Shown here: piece after piece, positions 1-6,156 of the stretch | How the letters are laid out: each line of letters begins with the position of its first letter | How positions within the stretch are numbered: the first letter of the stretch is position 1 | From: an uncultured Lachnospiraceae bacterium | GTDB lineage: Bacteria; Bacillota; Clostridia; Lachnospirales; Anaerotignaceae | Length of the DNA stretch: 10,811 nucleotides | Reading direction: 5' to 3' | Assembly: GCA_944384285.1 (NCBI GenBank) | Contig: CALWSX010000168.1 | Span: 1-10,811, forward strand | The notes under the pieces: model-generated | Told to the model about the DNA's origin: nothing | Seen by the model: only the letters and a program-made list of their open reading frames with translations | Database searches by the model: none | Program-made: the position numbers and the translations under genes

Positions 1-1088
1 AGAGCTTAATCAGTTTACATACTGGTGATATTGTAAAAGGTACTGTTATAAATGTTTCTAACGAAGAAGTTTCTGTTAACTTAGGTTACAAATCAGACGG
101 AATCATTCCTCGTGGAGAATTCAGCAGCGACCCTACAGTAATCCCAAGCCAGGTAGTAAAATCAGGAGACGAAATTGAAGTTTTTGTTGTTAGAGTAAAC
201 GACGGAGATGGAAACGTACTTCTTTCCAAAAAACGTATTGAAGCTCAGAAAGGTATGGAAGACATTGAAAAAGCTTTCAACGAAAAAACACCTGTAACAG
301 GCGTAGTTACAGACGTTGTTAAAGGCGGCATTATTTCTATTGTAAACGGTGTTCGTGTGTTTATCCCTTCTTCACAGGTGTCAAATAAATTTGTAGAAGA
401 CTTAAATGCTTTCAAAGGTCAGGAATTAACATTCAATATTATTGAATTAGAGCTTGATAAAGGAAAACGTAGAATTATCGGTGGCAGACGTGACCTTCTT
501 GCAAAAGAACAGAACGAAAAAAGAGCTAAATTATTCGATAATATCGAAGTTTCTTCAAAAATTAAAGGTAAAGTTTCAAGACTTACAGACTTCGGCGCTT
601 TTGTTGATTTAGGCGGCGTAGACGGTCTTATTCATATTTCAGAAATGTCTTGGGGACGTATTTCTAAACCATCAGAAGTTCTTTCAGTTGGTGATGAAGT
701 AGAAGCTATCGTACTTGATGTTGATAAAGAAAAAGGAAAAATTTCTCTTTCACTTAAAGACGTTAACAGCAACCCATGGCTTACAGCAGCAGAAAAATAC
801 GCTGTTGGTACAGTTGTAAAAGGTAAAGTTGTACGTATGGTACCATTTGGTGCTTTTGTAGAACTTGAACCTGGTGTAGATGGACTTATCCATATTTCAC
901 AGATTGCTACAAAACACATTGCTAAACCTGAAGATGAACTTAAAATTGGACAGGAAGTAGAAGCAAAAGTTTTAGAAGTAACAACCGAAAACAAAAAAAT
1001 TAGCCTTTCAATCAAAGCTTTAGTAGAGCCTGCTGCAGCTGAAGAAGCACCAGCTGAAGAAGTTGCTGAAGAAACAACAGAAGAATAA
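1..1088 (+). CDS. rpsA: S1 RNA-binding domain protein, ribosomal protein S1 type (5'-truncated; possibly the S1 half of an IspH-S1 fusion)
   Basis: The frame is open from the left edge (first full codon at 3), leaving 361 residues and a TAA stop, so the true start is outside the window. Four S1 (OB-fold) repeats can be read at about residues 7-77, 95-160, 183-253 and 268-338. The last two carry the classic 'DFGAFVDLGGVDGLIHISE' and 'PFGAFVELEPGVDGLIHIS' cores. The protein ends in an Ala/Glu-rich acidic tail. S1 proteins bind single-stranded mRNA; in Firmicutes the four-domain form is associated with the ribosome or RNA metabolism. The first repeat, with 'GDIVKGTVI' and 'GYKSDGIIP', resembles the S1 part of clostridial fusions with 4-hydroxy-3-methylbut-2-enyl diphosphate reductase (IspH). 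Whether an IspH domain precedes it cannot be seen here. A Met at 255 lies inside the protein between repeats 1 and 2 and is not the start. A strong terminator follows immediately. Confidence 0.93.
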   Translation, partial: SLISLHTGDIVKGTVINVSNEEVSVNLGYKSDGIIPRGEFSSDPTVIPSQVVKSGDEIEVFVVRVNDGDGNVLLSKKRIEAQKGMEDIEKAFNEKTPVTGVVTDVVKGGIISIVNGVRVFIPSSQVSNKFVEDLNAFKGQELTFNIIELELDKGKRRIIGGRRDLLAKEQNEKRAKLFDNIEVSSKIKGKVSRLTDFGAFVDLGGVDGLIHISEMSWGRISKPSEVLSVGDEVEAIVLDVDKEKGKISLSLKDVNSNPWLTAAEKYAVGTVVKGKVVRMVPFGAFVELEPGVDGLIHISQIATKHIAKPEDELKIGQEVEAKVLEVTTENKKISLSIKALVEPAAAEEAPAEEVAEETTEE

Positions 1089-1100
1089 TTTTTAATTTTA

Positions 1101-1137
1101 AAAAGCCACTTGTAATTAAACAAGTGGCTTTTATTTT
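1101..1137 (+). terminator. Intrinsic terminator of the S1 gene
   Basis: AAAAGCCACTTG (1101-1112) pairs perfectly with CAAGTGGCTTTT (1121-1132) around an 8-nt loop. A T-rich tail follows, starting 12 bp after the stop codon. Confidence 0.9.
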
Positions 1138-1177
1138 TATGAATAATGAATAATTTGACCATATAATAATAAAATGT

Positions 1178-1207
1178 AAAAAAAAAGATTTAAAAAACCT
1201 CTTTTTT
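1178..1207. terminator. A/T-flanked hairpin, possible secondary terminator
   Basis: AAAAAAGA (1181-1188) pairs with TCTTTTTT (1200-1207) around an 11-nt loop. The stem is almost only A-T, so it is weaker than the hairpins on either side. It may act as a back-up terminator or be chance in A+T-rich DNA. Confidence 0.35.
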
Positions 1208-1270
1208 GCTATCGGGAATTTTTATATAATATTAAAGTACACTTATTGTATTAATACGGGCTTAAGTTTA

Positions 1271-1300
1271 AAAAGCCACTTATTTATAAGTGGTTTTTTT
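1271..1300 (+). terminator. Second terminator, similar in sequence to the one at 1101
   Basis: AAAAGCCACTTA (1271-1282) pairs with TAAGTGGTTTTT (1287-1298), with one G-U pair and a 4-nt loop, followed by further T residues. The stem core AAAAGCCACTT is the same as in the terminator at 1101-1137. No gene ends between the two, so this one isolates radC from read-through or ends a very short transcript starting near 1237. A TATAAT at 1225-1230 is the only promoter hint for such a transcript, and it lacks a good -35. Confidence 0.75.
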
Positions 1301-1331
1301 AGTGACTTAAAATAAATTAAAGTTTTATATA

Positions 1332-1360
1332 TTGAAAATAGTTTTTGTGATTGATATACT
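1332..1360 (+). promoter_or_regulatory. Sigma-A type promoter of radC
   Basis: TTGAAA (1332-1337) and TATACT (1355-1360) are separated by exactly 17 bp, giving 5/6 and 5/6 matches to the housekeeping consensus. The predicted start near 1367 leaves a leader of about 24 nt before the radC start codon, which carries the ribosome binding site AAGGAAG. Confidence 0.7.
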
Positions 1361-1390
1361 GTATCTATAAATTTTAAAAGGAAGAAAAAT

Positions 1391-2083
1391 ATGAAAAATG
1401 AAAATGTCCATAAAGGTCATAGAAGCAGAATGCGTGAAAAATGTTTGAATTATGGAGCAGAACAATTTCAGGATCATGAACTTTTAGAAATGATTTTAAA
1501 TTATTGTATTCCGATGAAAAACACTAATCCATTAGCACATAAATTTTTAAATGAATATGGAAGTTTATCAAAAGTATTTTCTGCTTCACCGGAAGATATT
1601 ATGAATAGATTAAATTGTACTGCAAATACAGCTTTGATATTTCCGCTGATAGCAGAATTAATGAGAAGATGTAACAAAGAAAGATTTAATATATCAAAGA
1701 AACTTGACAACAAAGATGCAGCAGGTGAATATGCTATTTCTTTACTTTCGCATAAAGATGTTGAAGAATTTTATTTATTAGCACTTGATAATACAAAAAG
1801 ACTTTTGGGAAGTGTTCTTATTAGCAAAGGTACAATTAATGAAACAAACATAAACCCAAGACAAGTAGTTGAAGAAGCATTAAAGTTTAGAGCTTCAAGT
1901 ATAATATTTGTACATAATCATCCATCCGGAAGTCTTGTACCTTCATCTGCGGATATTGCTTTAACAACTCATCTTACTATGGTATTTAATATGATGGGTA
2001 TTGATGTTGTTGACCATATAATAGTTGCTGATGAAAAATATATAAGCATGAGCAATATTGGTCTTATAAAAAACAGGATATAA
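1391..2083 (+). CDS. radC: RadC family JAB-domain protein (UPF0758)
   Basis: The 230-residue product has the usual RadC layout and length. An N-terminal helix-hairpin-helix-like region (about 5-95, including 'DHELLEMILNY') precedes a JAB1/MPN metalloprotease-like domain (about 105-228). The zinc motif is complete: H175-N-H177-PSG followed by S185 and D188, matching H-x-H-x7-S-x2-D. The start ATG has AAGGAAG just upstream and a 17-bp-spaced promoter before it. The molecular role of RadC is unsettled: it was named from a radiation-sensitive locus, but a direct repair role was later questioned, so a DNA-processing function is only inference from the family. It is followed after 24 bp by the membrane protein at 2108, probably on the same transcript. 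Its codons are noticeably more A+T rich than those of the S1 and agmatine genes. Confidence 0.93.
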   Translation: MKNENVHKGHRSRMREKCLNYGAEQFQDHELLEMILNYCIPMKNTNPLAHKFLNEYGSLSKVFSASPEDIMNRLNCTANTALIFPLIAELMRRCNKERFNISKKLDNKDAAGEYAISLLSHKDVEEFYLLALDNTKRLLGSVLISKGTINETNINPRQVVEEALKFRASSIIFVHNHPSGSLVPSSADIALTTHLTMVFNMMGIDVVDHIIVADEKYISMSNIGLIKNRI

Positions 2084-2107
2084 ATCTTTTTTTGAGGATT
2101 AAAGAAA

Positions 2108-2803
2108 ATGGAGAATGTTAAAAAGAGGTATCATATTATTGATACAATAAGAGGAGTATGTATAATTCTTGTGGTTCTATATCACCTTATATATGATTTG
2201 ACATATATTTTTCCTATAGGTATAAGTTTTATAGCTTCTCCTTATATGAATTTATTTAGAGACAGTTTTGTAGGAGTACTTATATTTATAAGTGGAGTTT
2301 CATGTAATTTTAGTAAAAGTAATTTTAAAAGAGGTATAAAGCTTTTAGTGATTGCTTTAATATTTTCTTTTGTTACATATTTTCTTGATATGTTAATATC
2401 TTTTGGAATACTTCATTTTTTCGGGGTATCTCTTATAATTACAAGTCTCCTTTCTAAATATTTAAAAAAGCTGCCTTGTATAAAAAGTATAGTATTTTTT
2501 ATTATATTATTTTTTGTTTTTTATATTGTAAATCCTGAATTGCCTAATGATAAGGGCAATATAGTATATTTTATTTTAGGGCTTACCCCTTTTTATATGT
2601 ATTCATCTGACTATTATCCTCTTATTCCATGGATATTTCTGATATTTTCTGGATATTTTTTTGGGATATATATGAAAAAATATGATAAAGTCTGGTACTA
2701 TTATGGAAATAAAGTTTTAAATAAAATAGGTAAACATACTTTAATTATTTATATTATTCATCAACTTATAATATTGGCTCTTTTATATATAATTTTAATT
2801 TAA
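2108..2803 (+). CDS. DUF1624 / heparan-alpha-glucosaminide N-acetyltransferase-like membrane protein
   Basis: This 231-residue, very hydrophobic protein starts at an ATG preceded by GAGGA at 2094-2098. The N-terminus holds the family signature: H9, then 'DTIRG' at 12-16, followed by a transmembrane helix ending in H26 and 'YDL' at 29-31. About seven transmembrane segments follow. Near the end, 'PWIFLIFSGYFFG' and a closing 'GKHTLIIYIIHQ' (H218, Q219) match the catalytic-domain pattern of HGSNAT_cat/DUF1624. Family knowledge suggests transmembrane transfer of an acetyl or acyl group to a sugar or cell-surface substrate, but bacterial members are mostly uncharacterised and no substrate can be inferred. 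It lies 24 bp after radC and is probably co-transcribed. It ends directly at the bidirectional terminator. Confidence 0.82.
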   Translation: MENVKKRYHIIDTIRGVCIILVVLYHLIYDLTYIFPIGISFIASPYMNLFRDSFVGVLIFISGVSCNFSKSNFKRGIKLLVIALIFSFVTYFLDMLISFGILHFFGVSLIITSLLSKYLKKLPCIKSIVFFIILFFVFYIVNPELPNDKGNIVYFILGLTPFYMYSSDYYPLIPWIFLIFSGYFFGIYMKKYDKVWYYYGNKVLNKIGKHTLIIYIIHQLIILALLYIILI

Positions 2804-2828
2804 AAAAAGCACTCAAAGAGTGCTTTTT
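2804..2828. terminator. Bidirectional terminator between convergent genes
   Basis: An A-tract plus GCACTC (2804-2814) pairs with GAGTGC plus a T-tract (2818-2828) around AAA, an 11-bp stem. It has T-runs on both strands, so it can end both the radC/DUF1624 transcript and the minus-strand aguR transcript. It overlaps the aguR stop codon by 2 nt. Confidence 0.92.
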
Positions 2829-3981
2829 ATTTTGTGTTATTTTCTTTTTCAAAAGTATAGTATTTCATCATAAGAGAACTTTTCTTTTTAACATCAACTT
2901 TATTATAAATATTATGGATATGTGTTTTTACTGTACCAATTGATATAAAAAGTTCATCACTTATTTCCTGATTAGATTTATTTTGAATCATAAGTTCAAA
3001 TATTTCTTTTTCTCTTTCTGTAAATAAGTGCTTGTTACAGAAATTATTAAACATGATATTTTCTGGAGAATTTTCAACGTTATAATCTAAAATTTCTTCG
3101 TTTTCTTCAGACGAATCTGTAGAGTTTTCTTCATGTAAATCTGTAAAACTTTCTTCATGTAAATTTATTTGTTCTAATTCAGAAGGTGTTTCATCAATAT
3201 TTTTATCAGTATTATATGAAGCATATGAAGAATTTTCTTTTTTTGAAAAAGCTGGTATAAAAATTTCATTTTGGCTATTCTTTTCTACAGGAACTGTAGG
3301 TTGAAGATCGTATTTTATAAAAAGTTTAAGAAAAGCAACGGCATAAATAATGCTTAATATATCATCAGTAAGGCTTCTGTTATGAACTTTTACCATAAAA
3401 TCTTCATATATATCAAAATTAAAAATCACGATAGTATCTTCTATAACTATAAGTACACAAAAAACCATTGTAATAACAAGGAGTTTTTTATATGCCTTGT
3501 ATACAGATGAAAGATATTTCTCAGGATATTTTTTCATTTTTTTATAACCGTATAATGCTACTCCAAAAAGGAATATCTGGCAAGGAGTAAAGAAAAGCCA
3601 AATTTCCGTAGCTCCATTTGAAAATAATGGAACCATAGAAGTAAACACAGCACATACTATTACCCAAAAATAATGTTTTATTGAATTTTCGTCATCAATT
3701 ATTATCTGGTTAATATACATCCAGCAAATATTGGTTACTGTGAAAATTATAAGCTTAAATGATGGAACATGAATCAAAAGTTGATCATGTGTTTCTGCAA
3801 AGTTATTAAATAGTTCAGTAAGATAAATTAGTGTATTATCAAATATATAGAACAAAAACATAATTGATATTACAAAATAAATATTGTTTTTTGTTTTTTT
3901 CTGAGCAAGAATTGAAGCCGACAGAGCAACCGCAAACAACATCAAAATTAAAAAGTTGTATATAGCTAAAGCAATTTGCAT
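2827..3981 (-). CDS. aguR: Seven-helix membrane LuxR-family regulator, AguR type (probable agmatine-responsive activator)
   Basis: The 384-residue product has two parts. Residues 1 to about 226 hold seven hydrophobic segments (about 4-26, 33-54, 75-95, 101-120, 125-145, 163-185, 207-226). Residues about 320-376 form a LuxR-type helix-turn-helix, starting 'FTEREKEIFELMI' with recognition region 'IGTVKTHIHNIYNKV'. A polar, acidic linker of about 90 residues joins them and contains an 8-residue tandem duplication. The ATG at 3981 has AAGGAGA 7 nt upstream. The same architecture (7 helices plus LuxR HTH in one chain), encoded divergently next to aguBDAC, is known for AguR of enterococci and lactococci, a membrane-bound activator that responds to agmatine. 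Assignment here rests on architecture and neighbourhood rather than residue-level comparison. Other 7TM-LuxR proteins exist, so the ligand is inferred. Codon use is strongly A+T biased, as expected for a low-abundance regulator. Confidence 0.8.
   Translation of the reverse strand: MQIALAIYNFLILMLFAVALSASILAQKKTKNNIYFVISIMFLFYIFDNTLIYLTELFNNFAETHDQLLIHVPSFKLIIFTVTNICWMYINQIIIDDENSIKHYFWVIVCAVFTSMVPLFSNGATEIWLFFTPCQIFLFGVALYGYKKMKKYPEKYLSSVYKAYKKLLVITMVFCVLIVIEDTIVIFNFDIYEDFMVKVHNRSLTDDILSIIYAVAFLKLFIKYDLQPTVPVEKNSQNEIFIPAFSKKENSSYASYNTDKNIDETPSELEQINLHEESFTDLHEENSTDSSEENEEILDYNVENSPENIMFNNFCNKHLFTEREKEIFELMIQNKSNQEISDELFISIGTVKTHIHNIYNKVDVKKKSSLMMKYYTFEKENNTK
3115..3162 (-). repeat. 24-bp tandem duplication in the aguR linker
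   Basis: Two 24-bp units (3139-3162 and 3115-3138 on the minus strand) encode LHEESFTD and LHEENSTD. The first 12 bp of each unit are identical and the rest differ at a few positions. The reading frame is kept, and the repeat lengthens the acidic linker between membrane domain and DNA-binding domain. Confidence 0.85.
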
Positions 3982-4026
3982 AAGACGTTCTCCTTAAACA
4001 ATTTTATAAATGGGACAACATAAATA

Positions 4027-4055
4027 ATTATAGCTTATTACTTCTTTGCTTTTAA
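4027..4055 (-). promoter_or_regulatory. Candidate promoter of aguR
   Basis: Read on the minus strand, TTAAAA (4055-4050) and a perfect TATAAT (4032-4027) are 17 bp apart. This would start a transcript near 4020 with a leader of about 40 nt. The -35 matches only 4/6 and the region is A+T rich, so this is tentative. Confidence 0.45.
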
Positions 4056-4211
4056 AAAGCGTTTAAAACTTTCTTACTTTTGGAAAACAATATAAATCTA
4101 TATAAAAATAAATCAAAAAAATCAAAAAATCAATAAAAAAATTAAGCCTTTAAAAGTTTAGCTTACCGTTAATATTTTATCATATATGAAGTATGTATGC
4201 AATAAGCATAA

Positions 4212-4246
4212 TGTAATATTACGTAAAATTGAGTAAATATATTACA
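4212..4246. repeat. Paired GTAA/TTAC inverted repeats between aguR and ptcA
   Basis: TGTAATAT (4212-4219) is matched by ATATTACA (4239-4246), an 8-bp inverted repeat with a 19-nt spacer. Inside are two further short palindromes, GTAATATTAC (4213-4222) and TTACGTAA (4219-4226). This is the densest symmetric cluster in the aguR-proximal half of the divergent region. It could be a regulator-binding site or a hairpin; the protein is unknown. Confidence 0.45.
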
Positions 4247-4419
4247 GTTTTTATTAAACATAACTATAAAATTTATTTTATGTATAAATTTCAATCTACT
4301 TGTTTAATAAAAAATAATAGTATATATATAATATAAAATGTAAATATATGGTAAATACACTAATTTTTTTATGCTATTTTTAAAATAAAATTAAAATAAT
4401 ACTCGATTAATTCTTTATT

Positions 4420-4448
4420 AAAAATTCCTTTTTAAGGAATTTTTTTTA
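4420..4448. terminator. Orphan intrinsic terminator in the divergent intergenic region
   Basis: AAAAATTCCTT (4420-4430) pairs with AAGGAATTTTT (4434-4444) around TTT, an 11-bp perfect stem, followed by more T residues on the plus strand and with a T5 tail on the minus strand. No gene ends here on either strand: aguR starts 440 bp to the left and ptcA starts 670 bp to the right. It may end a small RNA, insulate divergent transcription, or act as an attenuator for a promoter further left. Confidence 0.7.
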
Positions 4449-4517
4449 ATTTTTTTAAAGAAAAATAATTTAAGAAAAAAATAAGGAATTAAATAAAATA
4501 CAAAAAATTATAGTCAA

Positions 4518-4547
4518 TTTGCATAAAAGTTTAGATAAGTTTATATA
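4518..4547 (+). promoter_or_regulatory. Candidate promoter upstream of the structured ptcA leader
   Basis: TTTGCA (4518-4523) and TATATA (4542-4547) are 18 bp apart, and overlapping TATAAG adds another possible -10. A start near 4555 would give a leader of about 560 nt containing all the hairpins listed below. The match is weak and the base composition makes false hits likely. Confidence 0.3.
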
Positions 4548-4680
4548 AGATTAGAACAAAAGTTATAAGGAAAGGTGTAATTTTTACGCTATTGTTAAAG
4601 ATTTAACTAATCCTTTTTTTGCGTCAAAATAAGCCAAAAGTTGATTTTAAACTTGAATTACGGGTGGTAAAGTAAAGCCA

Positions 4681-4707
4681 TAAGGTGCAGGACACAAAAG
4701 CATCTTA
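4681..4707 (+). repeat. 8-bp hairpin with purine-rich 11-nt loop
   Basis: TAAGGTGC (4681-4688) pairs with GCATCTTA (4700-4707), seven Watson-Crick pairs and one G-U. The loop AGGACACAAAA has only A, G and C, which is unusual in this T-rich region and would stay unpaired and accessible in RNA. Confidence 0.55.
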
Positions 4708-4755
4708 GAAAAACAAAAATAACAAATGTGAAAGCTTAAAAGAACCTCAAAAAAA

Positions 4756-4962
4756 TTAATATGTACTTATGAGAAGCTTAAATGTTTTTAAAAAAGCTTC
4801 TGATAAAAATATGAAGACCTTTAAAAATGTAAGCACAACATATCAGGAAGGCCTTCATATAAAAAGCTTCCTAATAATTATTGCGTATAACAAAAAAATA
4901 CTACACAAAAAAATTAGAGGCGATATTTGAAAAGCAAGAGCTTCTCATTAATTACATATTAA
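4756..4962. repeat. 207-bp nested inverted-repeat element (structured RNA domain or MITE-like element)
   Basis: The outer arms TTAATATGT (4756-4764) and ACATATTAA (4954-4962) pair over 9 bp. After a small internal loop (4 nt against 5 nt), ATGAGAAGCT (4769-4778) pairs over 10 bp with AGCTTCTCAT (4939-4948). Inside lie a 12-pair hairpin (ATATGAAG + CCTT, 4809-4821, with AAGG + CTTCATAT, 4848-4860, one A-C mismatch) and a CTAAT/ATTAG helix (4871-4875 with 4913-4917). The element is bounded on both sides by runs of A (4751-4755 and 4961-4967), which could be read as a target duplication but is weak evidence in this DNA. No second copy exists in the window. Confidence 0.65.
4769..4930 (+). other. 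53-codon open frame inside the 207-bp element, doubtful gene
   Basis: ATG at 4769 opens 53 codons ending in TGA at 4928-4930, with a second in-frame ATG at 4811. The product would be Lys-rich and basic, with a short hydrophobic 'SFLIIIAY' stretch. There is no ribosome binding site before either ATG, and the whole frame lies within the base-paired structure, so RNA or element structure explains it better than coding. Confidence 0.15.
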
Positions 4963-5045
4963 AAAAAGAAGTTTTAAAGCTAAAGCATAAAAAGTTATGA
5001 TTTACTTACTTATTAAAAAATAAAAAAATAAAAATGCTTACTATG

Positions 5046-5066
5046 TTTTTAATTTTAAATTAAAAA
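5046..5066. repeat. 21-bp A/T palindrome just upstream of ptcA
   Basis: TTTTTAATTT (5046-5055) and AAATTAAAAA (5057-5066) are perfect inverted copies around one T, 48 bp before the ptcA start codon. It contains only A and T, so it may be compositional chance, but its place suits an operator or a small leader hairpin. Confidence 0.35.
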
Positions 5067-5114
5067 TAAATATAAATTATTAAAACTTATCTATTTAAGG
5101 GAGGAAACAAAACT

Positions 5115-6137
5115 ATGAGCAAAGCAAAAGATTTTATCACAACACAAGATTTTACAAAAGAAGAATTAATGGAAATCATTAACCTTTCACTTGCACTTAA
5201 AAAATGTATTAAAGCAGGTTACTATCCACAGCTTCTTAAAAACAAAACATTAGGTATGATCTTCCAGCAGTCATCAACAAGAACAAGAGTTTCATTTGAA
5301 ACAGCTATGGAACAGCTTGGCGGACACGCTCAGTATCTTGCACCAGGCCAGATTCAGCTTGGCGGACATGAAACAATTGAAGATACAAGTATGGTTCTTT
5401 CAAGACTTGTTGACATTCTTATGGCACGTGTTGACAGACATAAATCAGTTGTAGATTTAGCAAACAATGCTTCAATTCCTGTAATCAACGCTATGAGCGA
5501 TTACAATCATCCAACACAGGAAATGGGTGACCTTTGCACAATGATCGAACATTTACCAGAAGGCAAAAAACTTGAAGATTGTAAAGTAGTATTCGTTGGT
5601 GACGCTACACAGGTTTGTGCTTCTCTTATGATGATCACAACAAAAATGGGTATGAACTTCGTACACTTTGGACCAAAAGGTTACCAGTTAAGAGAAGAAC
5701 ATATTAAAATTGCTGAAGAAAACTGCAAAGTTTCAGGTGGTTCATTCTTAATCACAGATGATGAAGATGTAGCTTTAAAAGATGCAGATTTCGTATATAC
5801 AGACGTTTGGTATGGATTATATGACAACGAACTTTCAGAAGAAGAAAGAATGGCTATCTTCTATCCAAAATACCAGGTAACACAGGCTATGATGGACAAA
5901 GCAGCTCCACATGCTAAATTTATGCACTGCTTACCAGCTTCAAGAGGTGAAGAAGTTGTTAACGAAGTTATCGACAGCGAATACTCAATCGTATTTGATG
6001 AAGCAGAAAACAGACTTACATCAATGAGAGGTTTACTTGTATACTTCCTTACAAGAGCAGCTAAACCAGAATCAGAAGAAGCAAAAGCAGAATCAAAAGC
6101 AGAACTTGAAAAATTAATGTCTACACTTAAATATTAA
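5115..6137 (+). CDS. ptcA: Putrescine carbamoyltransferase (agmatine deiminase pathway)
   Basis: This 340-residue cytoplasmic enzyme phosphorolyses carbamoylputrescine to putrescine and carbamoyl phosphate. The carbamoyltransferase fold is clear: the carbamoyl-phosphate loop 'SSTRTRVSFE' starts at S53 (S54-T-R-T-R58), 'YNHPTQE' lies mid-chain, and the ornithine/putrescine-side motif is H271-C-L-P-A275. It differs from ornithine carbamoyltransferase in that the usual SMG loop is replaced by 'DVWYGLYDNELSEEER', a pattern I associate with enterococcal putrescine carbamoyltransferase. It also has the extra C-terminal helix (about 318-340) that family work links to PTCase trimer stability. The start ATG has GGGAGG 10 nt upstream. 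It is the first gene of the cluster (aguB position), divergent from the regulator across 1.13 kb. Codon use resembles the S1 gene, suggesting high expression. Ornithine carbamoyltransferase is the main alternative but fits less well. Confidence 0.95.
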   Translation: MSKAKDFITTQDFTKEELMEIINLSLALKKCIKAGYYPQLLKNKTLGMIFQQSSTRTRVSFETAMEQLGGHAQYLAPGQIQLGGHETIEDTSMVLSRLVDILMARVDRHKSVVDLANNASIPVINAMSDYNHPTQEMGDLCTMIEHLPEGKKLEDCKVVFVGDATQVCASLMMITTKMGMNFVHFGPKGYQLREEHIKIAEENCKVSGGSFLITDDEDVALKDADFVYTDVWYGLYDNELSEEERMAIFYPKYQVTQAMMDKAAPHAKFMHCLPASRGEEVVNEVIDSEYSIVFDEAENRLTSMRGLLVYFLTRAAKPESEEAKAESKAELEKLMSTLKY

Positions 6138-6156
6138 TTAAATATAAATGTAAGTC

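Larger units (their letters stand above)
4555..4962 (+). ncRNA. Candidate structured RNA: long ptcA leader or independent small RNA, no known family recognised
   Basis: This stretch has far more pairing potential and more G+C than its surroundings. From left to right: AAGGA (4567-4571) with TCCTT (4611-4615), enclosing GTGTAA/TTACGC (4575-4589, one wobble) and GTTAA/TTAAC (4594-4607). Next is TTAC/GTAA around GGGTG (4658-4670). Then comes an 8-bp hairpin TAAGGTGC/GCATCTTA (4681-4707, one G-U) with the purine-rich loop AGGACACAAAA. The 207-nt nested inverted repeat at 4756-4962 closes the set. I could not match it to tRNA, tmRNA, RNase P RNA, SRP RNA, T-box or any riboswitch consensus I know. 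The GGGTGGTA at 4662-4669 recalls a T-box core, but the rest of that motif is absent. Strand is taken from ptcA; the inverted repeats fold on either strand. Confidence 0.4.

Noticed and set aside
632..1162. A 176-codon minus-strand open frame opposite the S1 gene
   Set aside because: It lies antisense to clear S1 repeats, is Ser/Thr-rich from reading an acidic tail backwards, and has no family resemblance.
4658..4707. T-box riboswitch, from GGGTGGTA
   Set aside because: The conserved continuation ACCGCG, the specifier stem and the complementary terminator/antiterminator pair are absent.
4756..4962. 6S RNA, suggested by length near 200 nt and a long closing stem
   Set aside because: The interior is asymmetric (15-30 nt on one side, about 70-80 nt on the other) with branched hairpins, not a rod with a central bubble.
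3982..5114. CRISPR array or insertion sequence in the long gap
   Set aside because: There are no regularly spaced identical repeats and no transposase frame on either strand; only one inverted-repeat element is present.
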